Positions 55,063 to 64,000 of a DNA stretch of 64,000 nucleotides are shown one piece after another. Source of the stretch: Symsagittifera roscoffensis (lineage: Eukaryota > Xenacoelomorpha > Acoela > Convolutidae); assembly GCF_963678635.1 (NCBI RefSeq), contig NC_087064.1:34696369-34760368 (forward strand), in the 5' to 3' direction. The translations under genes and the position numbers were made by a program. How positions within the stretch are numbered: the first letter of the stretch is position 1; each line of letters opens with the position of its first letter. Under the pieces are notes generated by a model. It had not been told where the DNA came from. It worked only from the letters and a program-made list of their open reading frames with translations, and did no database searches.

Positions 55063-56859
55063 TAGACGTTTTTATGGCGCTCCTGGGTGGGCCTGTTAAA
55101 GGCATGAGACCATCATGATCAGCAAGCGTTTCAGCGACGAACCCTCCGCTCCGGGCGTATGCCCGAGTTAGAGACCTTAATGACCGTTAGTGTACTAGGG
55201 GGAAGGTGCGTACCCTCCGCCTAGTACTATTCAGCTTTTTAACTTAGTTAACACCGAAAATTACGGGGGCCGGAAGGTTAGGTGGGAAGTCATGAGCCCG
55301 CTTGTCCCAAGATCCCGGGACCAAAAACAATTAAAGAGAAAGCGTAAAACCAAACAAAAATAGTGTATAACCAAGAAAAAGCCAAAAATAAATTTATTTG
55401 AAAACAAAAAAGTACAAAAAACAGTAAAAAATCCAAAAAAGACCAAAAACAGTAAAAAACATAAAGTGACAGTTTATATGTTATTTCCGGACGAGATATG
55501 ATCTGACCTTCCTATTTCTTGTTGTGTCAGATTGATTTATATCATTTCTGAAGGAAAGATTGTTATTTTTGGTGAAGGGTTGGATACCCTCCCTTGAGAG
55601 TAATTTGAGTATTTAAGCACGTTAATGGTGATTTTGCCGGTGGCCGGAGGGTAGAGTGGCAAGCTGACCGACGTGTTCCACACTCAACAAGGACATCAGG
55701 GACAACATCCAAAACGACTGTTGGGTATCGTTGAAACAATTTCAGTATCGTTCGGGTACTATTTCATCAAAACTTAAGTGGTGGGGGGCAAGATTGGCGT
55801 GGTCCGATTGTACCCTCCATCGATTACAAATTTCCGAGTTAAGGTTCTTAATTCGGGTATTTTGGTGCAAAGGAGGGTATAGTACTATTCATTAACGACT
55901 ACTAATAGGTTATTATTCTTTTTATCTATTACTTATCTCCTAATTAGACCCAAGAAACACCCAAATCTTGTCGAAAATTACTGATTTTCGACAAACTATA
56001 GACCCCCAAATTTTTGGATATCCGAGCTTCTCCGAACAGCAAAAAGCTTTATATAGGGAGTAGCTACGTAGTTTGATCCCCCTGACTAAAAAAACTGCGT
56101 GAGAAAAGACTCAGTAGAAGTTGGAAAAAACGAAAATTTTTCGATCAAAATTTCGATAATTTTCTGAATTTTGTCAATCTGTTTTGGGGATCAAGTTTTT
56201 GAGTTTTTAGAGCTAGAGCAATAAAATTATTTGTGTTAGGAGCGTGCTAGCATAAAGTGCTCGGCTGCCAGAAAAATTCTTGAGTAAACCTCCGATTAGC
56301 TCCGTGGATAGAGCTAACGACTTAAGGATTGGAAAAGGAAGGAATCGGAGGGTCCAAATTTGATAGTTATTGGCCAAATTTTTGCCTCCAAACCAATTTT
56401 GGTCCAGTTTTTTGCATTATTCCAGTGCCGTACAGGGCTACTACGCTCGTTTCAAATTTTTTTAGGCACTTTCAATAGGAATTGCGGAAAAAGTTTCTCA
56501 GAACCTATGTAGGTGGTGAAAAAAGGCCATTTGGACAAACACGTTTTTGGCGATTTCTCAAAGACTAGCCAATTGATCGGGATAACTTTGGTACCATAAG
56601 TCGACGGTTTGGACCACTTTTGCGGACCGCAACCGTTTTTGGATTGATAATCTCGGAAAATAAATTTTTTTTTAGAATTTGTTGGTTCGGAGGGTCCAAG
56701 TTATAGGTAACCCTCCGAGCGGCAGAAAATTTTTATCAAAACACCTTTTTATCCTTCTGGGAAGGTTGACCGTGTCAAACAACCTAGTTTTAAGTAAGGT
56801 ACACCGCATTCGGAGGCTTTATTGCGGTAAATTAACCCTTTTTCCTGATTTTTGCGGAA

Positions 56860-57250
56860 CCCTCCGGAGTAACCCTCCGGAGTGACTTAAGCCCTTTAGC
56901 AACCCTCCTTAGTAGAGATTTTCCACGAGACCCTCCGAAGAAGTTAAAACAACCCACCATAGAGAATTTAGCTTGTTTTGACGCTTTCTTAAGCTAGTTG
57001 AAGGCCCTTTTCAAAAAATTTGAAAATTTTGGGAGGAACCCTCCGAAGTAACCCTCCAGAGCATATTAAGCCTCTTATTGGCCCTCCTTAGTGAGTTAAG
57101 GGGGACCCTCCGAAGTCTCTTGGGTGACTAATGTACCCTCCGAAGTAACCCTCCGGAGTAGGCTAAGTGTCTTAACAACCCTCCGAAGTAACCTTCCGGA
57201 GTGACCTAAACCTCTTAACAACCCTCCTTGTTAGAAATTTGAGGAAACCT
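56860..57250 (+). repeat. Irregular CCCTCCGRAG repeat cluster
   Basis: A composite unit aaccctccgaagtaaccctc plus cggagt (palindrome CTCCGGAG) followed by a short spacer (.ttaa.cctcttaacaaccctcctt) recurs about five times with variation. The copies are too uneven to be a simple microsatellite. Confidence 0.8.
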
Positions 57251-57442
57251 TCTGTGGCAATTTGGGAAACGGAAAATATCCATTTAATTAGGATGATATT
57301 AGGATATTAGGCGTGCTGCTTATTAGGATCATGAGAGCCAATTTTGACCCGGAAATTCGTGATCAACTTTGGATTCTAGATCGGGTGTATCATAAGTACC
57401 CGAACCAAAATTTTTTTTTGTTTGTGATTTTGGTTGTGTGGT

Positions 57443-57790
57443 TGCCTTGAGCTACTTAATAGGAAAGCTCGGGCAATCCGGGAACACAAAGAAGAAGACC
57501 TCGGTGAGTGTTTTAGGCAGATACTCACTCACTTGAGAAGAAAAGTTGTTCCCTGCTCTCGTGCACTTGGAGCGTTCCGGGTATGGGGAGCTTTTTCATA
57601 GACTTAAGAAATTTTCGATCAGAGGTTGCCTTGAGCTACTTAGCAGGACAGCTCGGGCAATCGCAGGACACCTAAAAGAAGACCACGGTGGGTGTATTAG
57701 GTAAATACACACTCACTTGAGAAGACTGTGTCCAGGGCTTCGTTCTTTCGGATCGTTGCGATTGAGTGAAGTATTTTTCTTTAAGACAAA
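57443..57790 (+). repeat. Leader direct repeat, two ~180-bp units
   Basis: gttgccttgagctacttaR.agga.agctcgggcaatc, then gaagacc.cggtg.gtgt, then actcacttgagaag at 57443 and 57625. A third copy at 59367 comes from the larger duplication. Confidence 0.85.
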
Positions 57791-59262
57791 GTTTTATTGA
57801 TCTGTTTCTGAATCATCACTGATTTTTACCAAAGATTGTTTGGTTTTAACAAAGCAGTGACTCGATAAGAGTGTGGCGGTAAATTGATACTGACGAAAGG
57901 TCGCTGTCACCTGTAGGATATTCTTATCTGATTATCAATTGTGTTTTGTGTATTGATTATATCTTGTGAAAATTTTGTGATACTGTTATACTATACAACA
58001 GGGTTGAGTTAGCATTACATCAATACGGAGTAGGCCCTGTGTGTAACTTTAGCTGAGTCACTAAGATTGTCATTGAGAAATCTAAGAGACATTTTTGATA
58101 CTTACGAGATCGAAGAGGCAGCGTTAAGTAATTTAACTTGAACTTGTTTGCGGTACGTGTGCATCGCCATTAAATTATAAGAATATTGTTATTTGTCACA
58201 AAGTATGCAGCGCAGGGACTCGTTAAGATCGACTACTAAGATACCCAGGCTGATCAAGGAAAGCACGCGAAATTTTAAAACTAGGTGTAGCCAATCTTCG
58301 TTTAGCAGCGCTTCCGACGTGTTTGCTGAAAACGAATCGACTAAAGGTCAACCTGATCTTTCAGTGAGCGAAATGAAACTAAGGAGCGAGAAAAATCTCG
58401 ATGGCGATCAAGGGCGGAGCGCCAAGGTCGGACCCGCGAACGAAACGCTTGTGGACCCCTTTGACGAAGGGGAACGGACGCTTATTCGACCCGACTTTGA
58501 GCCGAGCGAAGACCTCGAGCGGGAGGAAGTTGAGAGATCGAGCGATTGTTGAACGATCATGATAATACCTACGCCCATACGATGACTAGCCTGGAAAAAA
58601 GGTTAGATGCCAAATCTGACTTAATGATGCGGAAGCTTGACGCAATCGTGAATGGGAGCTATTGGAAGGAGCGTTCCAACCCAAGGGAGCGCTCACGCCA
58701 TGCGAATGATGGAGGCGGTACGGGCAGTTATGCCAGGGCCCAGCAAAGTTCAAGAACGAACTACGAACCTAGGAATAGGGAGCGGCCAAGAAAAGCCCCG
58801 TCGAGGCCTGGCTGGACGAATCCGGTCCCGCCGGAGGCAGATGCTACTCCGGAGACAAGGTTGCCAACTGTGCCACAAGTCAGTTCAGTGCCAGATCTGA
58901 CTACAGTTTCACAGGACACAACGATGTATGCCTCCATGTTTGAGCCTCTGAATAGATCTCTCGAGACATTCATCACTAAACTCTCGAAGTCAACCGAGAG
59001 AGAAGAGAGGTCAAGAAGGACACTGAAAAAGCCGAAGTCATACAAAGACGAGTCAGACGGCTGCATTGATACTTGGATAGAAGTGATGAAGTTGCACTTT
59101 GGGGAAGAGAGTCTCTCCAAGAAACAAGAGTGCAGCGCGCTAACAAGCAACCTGGAGGGTACTGCACTAAACTGTGTAATGGCGAAAAAAACCAATGAGA
59201 GAGACAGCGCTCGCAAGATATTCGACATCCTGCTGAATTGTTTCGGCTCTGGAATACAAGGG
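57520..59262 (+). repeat. 1743-bp tandem duplication, unit 1 (leader plus gag 5' part)
   Basis: Near-identical to 59263-61005 at a constant offset of 1743. The junction at 59262/59263 joins gag (codons GIQG) back to the leader (gatac.cactcacttgag). Few differences, for example G/C near 57757/59500 and G/A near 58712/60455, indicate a recent event. Confidence 0.95.
58205..59262 (+). pseudogene. gag, truncated upstream copy
   Basis: Two frames: 58205-58552 (MQRRDSLRSTTK..., about 115 residues, basic then acidic) and 58581-59262 (starting MTSLEKRLDAK), separated by a -1 shift at the stop of the first. The second part contains the capsid-like stretch LHFGEESLSKKQECSALTSN. It ends at the duplication junction, after which the frame reads 53 codons of leader sequence before a stop at 59418. 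It cannot give a full Gag. Confidence 0.75.
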
Positions 59263-61005
59263 GATACACACTCACTTGAGAAGAAAAGTTGTTCCCTGCT
59301 CTCGTGCACTTGGAGCGTTCCGGGTATGGGGAGCTTTTTCATAGACTTAAGAAATTTTCGATCAGAGGTTGCCTTGAGCTACTTAGCAGGACAGCTCGGG
59401 CAATCGCAGGACACCTAAAAGAAGACCACGGTGGGTGTATTAGGTAAATACACACTCACTTGAGAAGACTGTGTCCAGGGCTTCGTTCTTTCGGATCGTT
59501 CCGATTGAGTGAAGTCTTTTTCTTTAAGACAAAGTTTTATTGATCTGTTTCTGAATCATCACTGATTTTTACCAAAGATTGTTTGGTTTTAACAAAGCAG
59601 TGACTCGATAAGAGTGTGGCGGTAAATTGATACTGACGAAAGGTCGCTGTCACCTGTAGGATATTCTTATCTGATTATCAATTGTGTTTTGTGTATTGAT
59701 TATATCTTGTGAAAATTTTGTGATACTGTTATACTATACAACAGGGTTGAGTTAGCATTACATCAATACGGAGTAGGCCCTGTGTGTAACTTTAGCTGAG
59801 TCACTAAGATTGTCATTGAGAAATCTAAGAGACATTTTTGATACTTACGAGATCGAAGAGGCAGCGTTAAGTAATTTAACTTGAACTTGTTTGCGGTACG
59901 TGTGCATCGCCATTAAATTATAAGAATATTGTTATTTGTCACAAAGTATGCAGCGCAGGGACTCGTTAAGATCGACTACTAAGATACCCAGGCTGATCAA
60001 GGAAAGCACGCAAAAATTTAAAACTAGGTGTAGCCAATCTTCGTTTAGCAGCGCTTCCGACGTGTTTGCTGAAAACGAATCGACTAAAGGTCAACCTGAT
60101 CTTTCAGTGAGCGAAATGAAACTAAGGAGCGAGAAAAATCTCGATGGCGATCAAGGGCGGAGCGCCAAGGTCGGACCCGCGAACGAAACGCTTGTGGACC
60201 CCTTTGACGAAGGGGAACGGACGCTTATTCGACCCGACTTTGAGCCGAGCGAAGACCTCGAGCGGGAGGAAGTTGAGAGATCGAGCGATTGTTGAACGAT
60301 CATGATAATACCTACGCCCATACGATGACTAGCCTGGAAAAAAGGTTAGATGCCAAATCTGACTTAATGATGCGGAAGCTTGACGCAATCGTGAATGGGA
60401 GCTATTGGAAGGAGCGTTCCAACCCAAGGGAGCGCTCACGCCATGCGAATGATGGAGACGGTACGGGCAGTTATGCCAGGGCCCAGCAAAGTTCAAGAAC
60501 GAACTACGAACCTAGGAATAGGGAGCGGCCAAGAAAAGCCCCGTCGAGGCCTGGCTGGACGAATCCGGTCCCGCCGGAGGCAGATGCTACTCCGGAGACA
60601 AGGTTGCCAACTGTGCCACAAGTCAGTTCAGTGCCAGATCTGACTACAGTTTCACAGGACACAACGATGTATGCCTCCATGTTTGAGCCTCTGAATAGAT
60701 CTCTCGAGACATTCATCACTAAACTCTCGAAGTCAACCGAGAGAGAAGAGAGGTCAAGAAGGACACTGAAAAAGCCGAAGTCATACAAAGACGAGTCAGA
60801 CGGCTGCATTGATACTTGGATAGAAGTGATGAAGTTGCACTTTGGGGAAGAGAGTCTCTCCAAGAAACAAGAGTGCAGCGCGCTAACAAGCAACCTGGAG
60901 GGTACTGCACTAAACTGTGTAATGGCGAAAAAAACCAATGAGAGAGACAGCGCTCGCAAGATATTCGACATCCTGCTGAATTGTTTCGGCTCTGGAATAC
61001 AAGGG
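59263..61005 (+). repeat. 1743-bp tandem duplication, unit 2
   Basis: Second copy of leader plus 5' gag. It continues without break into the rest of gag. Confidence 0.95.
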
Positions 61006-61940
61006 CACCAGGCTATGGTGAAGTTCGAAAAGAGACGTCAAAGAGATGACGAATCCACGACAAATTTTTGGACGACCTTGATTTGCTTAGGAGGAGAAGC
61101 AATCCCGATGAGAGAATATCCGAGCGAAACTTGGCGGTTGCTTCGAAGTTCATGGACGGAGTAAAGAGTGAGGAGTTGAAAACGATGTTGGCCACACACT
61201 TCACCCTGTCACTTGACCAGGTACCCACGCCCGATGATTTGCGTATGAAGTCACGCGAGTATTTACTCATAAGACCGAGGGCGCAAAATCGTTACAGCAA
61301 TTATGGTAACTTCAGTGGGACAAACACTCGTGTGAACTCCAGTTGGTACAAACCTCGCGATGACATGGATAAGAGGAGGTCGTGTGCGAATTGTGATTTG
61401 ATGGACCATCACGTTTCCGCGTGTTCTGCATACAAACAGAACATGAAGGCAATAGGCTACTTTCTCGACGACGTCGACGCGACCGACGAGGAGTATGGTC
61501 CAAGATGCTTCTTCTGTAATTTGGAAGGTTACTTCAAGTCGGATTGCACTCAGTTTTGGGATGCAGTGGCGGACGCGAAACATCCCCGCCACGAAGAGGC
61601 GCTTTCGGGTGTCAAGGCCAGTCGAGCGCGTCTGATGAACGAGGCCGAGTCTCGGAGAAAGGAGACGATACCAAGCACTTTTACGACTAAGAAGGTAAAG
61701 ACACTGCCTGACGAGGTGGTAGCCTCGAACCTGGAGGCAGAGTCGGCTAGCCCACTCAAGGTGGATTACGGTCTGGCGGCAAGGACAGCGTTGCAAAATG
61801 TCAAACAGAAGCTAGCCACGAAAGAAGTGGAGCAATGGGTAAGGTCGGAGCTGGAGAGCACAGATCTTCGGGAAAATTTTAATATTCTGGTAAAACGACG
61901 GAAAAAGAAGACAAAGAGGAACCCAGGAAGCAGGGACTAA
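59948..61940 (+). pseudogene. gag, full-length but frameshifted copy
   Basis: Three collinear frames: 59948-60295, 60324 to about 61067, and 61068-61940. The first break is the same as in the upstream copy, so it predates the duplication. The second, a -1 shift at 61062-61068 (aaatttt), lies inside the capsid region. The last part has a CX2CX4HX4C knuckle (CANCDLMDHHVSAC) and a second one with Tyr in place of His (CFFCNLEGYFKSDC), then a Lys/Arg-rich tail. This is nucleocapsid organisation of a metazoan Ty3/Gypsy element. Antisense ORFs across gag are shadows. Confidence 0.8.
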
Positions 61941-61972
61941 AACTGAACTTTATATCTGGTAGAACTTTCGGC

Positions 61973-62320
61973 ATGGTGAAGGAAGGGACGAAGATAATGT
62001 CCATTATCTCAGTCGCAGGGCACCAGGTGGTCAAGAACTTGAGTGAACCATCCGAGATTACACTAGTCCACCTGGACATTTATGCAGACTACCTGAGGGA
62101 GAAAGATCGCAAACTGGACTCCAGGGCAGTGCGAGCGCTGCTCACGACAGGAGGTCCGAGGCTGAGGAAAGTGGATGGACATTACATCGAAGTCCATGGC
62201 CCATACCCGATTCTAATGAATGTGGATGGCATCAATATCTACACAAAAGCTCACGTAACTGATGCGAACGATCAGATTGGCCGGATATACATTGGTCAAG
62301 AGGAGCTGAAGGTTAGTTAG
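61973..62320 (+). CDS. ORF between gag and protease of the Gypsy element
   Basis: 115 residues, in a different frame from both neighbours, 32 bp after the gag stop. Its beginning (GTKIMSIISVAGHQVV) and end (YIGQEELKV) carry no catalytic motif that I recognise. It may be a gag-pol linker separated by frameshifts or a short accessory ORF. Confidence 0.5.
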   Translation: MVKEGTKIMSIISVAGHQVVKNLSEPSEITLVHLDIYADYLREKDRKLDSRAVRALLTTGGPRLRKVDGHYIEVHGPYPILMNVDGINIYTKAHVTDANDQIGRIYIGQEELKVS

Positions 62321-62339
62321 ACGAATCAGACACAACGCC

Positions 62340-63608
62340 ATGCTCGAACAAGATGCGGTGCACATAGGTTGCGAGGCCGATCTGGCCGCACACGTGCTGG
62401 ACGTTCAAGGCAGGCAACTTTCAGTAAAGGGACTGCTAGACACGGGAGCAGTTGTTAGTGTCATGCCAGTCAAAACTTGGACCGCCATGGGTTTCGAGAG
62501 GTCGGATCTCATACCGACAAACATCAGGTTGGCAGCTGCCAATCAGGGAGCGATCGATGTGACTGGACGAACCCCGTTCATTTCACTGCATCTCGGAGGA
62601 AGACATCTTTGGATGAGCTTCCTAGTAGTGGAGAATTTGGACGAATCCGATCAGTTCATCTTAGGAAGGGACTTCGTACGCAGTTTTGATGTCACGATCG
62701 ATCTCAATGACGGGTTGATTAGGATCAAGGATCCTGAGAGAAAGTATGAAAAGAAACCCCTTAATAAGATCTTATTTAACCAGGCCAAGGTGCCGATTTT
62801 TCTGGATCGAAAAGTTAGATTGAAACCAAACCAAGCCGTAATAGCGACGTTTAGGATGAGGAACTTGAATGAACTCAGCAATGACAGACAGGTGTGTCTG
62901 GTACCAAATCCAAACAGTAAAAGCTCGGCTATTTTAGGAAGAAGCTTCTCACTCACTCAGAGCGGACTGTGTGTGAGTGTGTTGTTGAACACAGAAGCAA
63001 CAACAGTGACAATACAGAGGGGAAAGAAACTTGGCTATGCTTTGCCTCTGAACACAGACTTTCAGAGTGTGGAGAACTTGAAAAAATTTGATGTAACTAA
63101 ATGTCCCTTGCATGCGAACCAAGAATGTACATTGAAGAGAGTAAATGAATTGAAATTTTCTAGGAAATTGTTTTCAATGAAGTCGGAAACAGATGATGGG
63201 TTGTCTAGTTGTTCCAACTTTCCCAAGAGGCCGACAGAAACAGAGTTAGCAGCGAATAAACCGGTCCTACCTGAGATAGAACATTTGAAGGGTAAAATAT
63301 CAGACAAGGAATTAGAATTGCTCAGGGCGGTGCTAAGTCGGAATGCAGACGTTTTTCCGAAACATAAGGCCGACATAGGTCGCGGTAATTTTGTAGAACA
63401 CGATATTGAGATAGAAGAGGGCTCGGTAACTCATAGGGAAGGGGCGAGAATAATGACCCCTCACAAGTCAGAAGCGTGCAGGAAGGAAATCGAGATGTTA
63501 ATGGAGTATGACATGATCGAGCCGTCGAAGTCCCCGTGGGCTTGTGGCGTGGTCATGGCGAAAAAGAAAGGGGGCAACTCAGGTTGTGTTGTGATTTCCG
63601 TTATCTGA
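62340..63608 (+). CDS. Gypsy pol: aspartic protease and start of RT
   Basis: 422-residue frame. Residues 30-45 hold LLDTGAVVSVMP with the catalytic DTG(A) and residues 107-112 ILGRDF, the second protease landmark. After a ~200-residue linker, residues 355-415 are the RT N-terminus (HDIEIEEGS..HREGARIMTPH, then IEPSKSPWACGVVMAKKKGG). The frame runs into a stop at 63606 because of a frameshift near 63580. It belongs to the element with LTR at 54177. Confidence 0.8.
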   Translation: MLEQDAVHIGCEADLAAHVLDVQGRQLSVKGLLDTGAVVSVMPVKTWTAMGFERSDLIPTNIRLAAANQGAIDVTGRTPFISLHLGGRHLWMSFLVVENLDESDQFILGRDFVRSFDVTIDLNDGLIRIKDPERKYEKKPLNKILFNQAKVPIFLDRKVRLKPNQAVIATFRMRNLNELSNDRQVCLVPNPNSKSSAILGRSFSLTQSGLCVSVLLNTEATTVTIQRGKKLGYALPLNTDFQSVENLKKFDVTKCPLHANQECTLKRVNELKFSRKLFSMKSETDDGLSSCSNFPKRPTETELAANKPVLPEIEHLKGKISDKELELLRAVLSRNADVFPKHKADIGRGNFVEHDIEIEEGSVTHREGARIMTPHKSEACRKEIEMLMEYDMIEPSKSPWACGVVMAKKKGGNSGCVVISVI

Positions 63609-64000
63609 ACGCAGTGACTATAAAGGACGTTACCCGATTCCCGGCATCGATGAGAGCCTATCCAAGCTGGGAGACGCGAAATTCTTCACGACGTTAGATT
63701 TGGGTTCTGCGTTCTGGCAAGTGCCACTCCGAAAGCAAGATCGTGAAAAACAAGCTTCGCGTGCGAGCCGGGATTACTCCAGTGGAAGAGGATGCCGTTC
63801 GGATTGTGCAACGCGACGGCCACATTCCAGCGACTCATGGCCCAGGCACTCACGAGTGTGACTAAGAAATACGGGAATCTCATTATGTGTTATGTCAATG
63901 ATGTCGTGATTGCAACACCAACCTTAGAGGACCACATAGAGAGGTTGGATGAGCTGTTTACTTGCATGAAGCAGGCGGACCTGAAATGTAAACCCTCTAA
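63580..64000 (+). pseudogene. Gypsy reverse transcriptase, frameshifted, cut by window end
   Basis: In successive frames: CDFRYLNAVTIKD (63590), PIPGIDESLSKLGDAKFFT (63640), DLGSAFWQVPLRK (63700), MPFGLCNATATFQRLM (63795), and the catalytic box as YVND (63891-63902) instead of YVDD. Frame changes near 63580, 63630 and 63748 plus the Asp-to-Asn change mean it is inactive. RNase H and integrase lie beyond the window. Confidence 0.8.

Larger units (their letters stand above)
55063..58204 (+). other. Unusually long leader of the Gypsy element, CCCTCCG-rich
   Basis: About 3.1 kb between LTR and gag with no significant ORF. The word CCCTCC recurs many times (for example 55094, 55213, 55585, 55810, 56707), densest at 56860-57250. 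Packaging and dimerisation signals would be expected in such a leader, but none is recognisable by eye. Confidence 0.7.

Noticed and set aside
55073-55092. tggcgctcctgggtgggcc as primer-binding site after the 5' LTR
   Set aside because: Starts with TGG 10 bases after the LTR, but the sequence that should pair with the T-loop does not fit, so no tRNA can be named.
58761-61796. Long antisense ORFs across gag (193, 155, 177 residues)
   Set aside because: They mirror the coding strand of gag with its biased codons, are Ser/Leu-rich and carry no motif. Shadows.

Overview
This is a eukaryotic, almost certainly metazoan, AT-rich genomic window with intron-bearing genes and very dense transposable-element remains. 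Nothing in it looks bacterial, so there are no operons or Shine-Dalgarno sites. The two recognisable host genes (CCDC169-like and ZCCHC7-like) are animal families. The Ty3/Gypsy gag and the PHD/RT/restriction-like-endonuclease element resemble, from memory, elements common in early-branching marine invertebrates such as cnidarians. That placement is inference only.

Layout, left to right. 1-2017: 3' end of an LTR retrotransposon (C-terminal ORF plus a 885-bp LTR). 2.4-3.4 kb: Penelope-like reverse transcriptase relic on the minus strand. 4.3-8.6 kb: isolated exon-like segments among SINEs, microsatellites and a TIR element. 5.9-6.4 and 9.8-10.7 kb: two blocks of a CATC-rich minisatellite. 8.3-9.6 kb: a degenerate ~160-bp tandem array. 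11.3-15.7 kb: a seven-exon coiled-coil gene (CCDC169-like, plus strand). 17.0-26.2 kb: a second plus-strand gene with a short first exon and long, disordered, Ser/Asp/Glu-rich later exons, whose introns are packed with several MITE families. 26.2-35.8 kb: mostly tRNA-headed SINEs, dispersed repeats, two long hairpins that share one loop sequence, and a TIR-bounded element with small ORFs. 35.9-37.3 kb: a minus-strand five-zinc-knuckle protein (ZCCHC7/Air family).

37.5-49.6 kb: a degenerate minus-strand CR1/L2/Jockey-type LINE whose endonuclease-to-RT segment has been amplified in tandem, including a 4.18-kb block duplicated at near identity. 50.5-53.4 kb: a PHD-RT-zinc knuckle-RLE retrotransposon, minus strand, broken by only two in-frame stops in its RT. 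54.0-64.0 kb: a Ty3/Gypsy element with its 5' LTR inserted into a MITE, a 3.1-kb leader rich in CCCTCCG repeats, a 1743-bp tandem duplication of leader plus gag, then protease and a frameshifted RT cut by the window edge. Its LTR is the same family as the LTR at 1133-2017, so ends of two copies of one family lie near the two ends of the window.

The host genes do not form a pathway. The window is mainly a record of transposon activity in and between a few genes. The least explained signals are the shared 46-nt hairpin loop (28.4-29.3 kb), the internal higher-order array of the LINE, and the repeat-rich Gypsy leader with its gag duplication.
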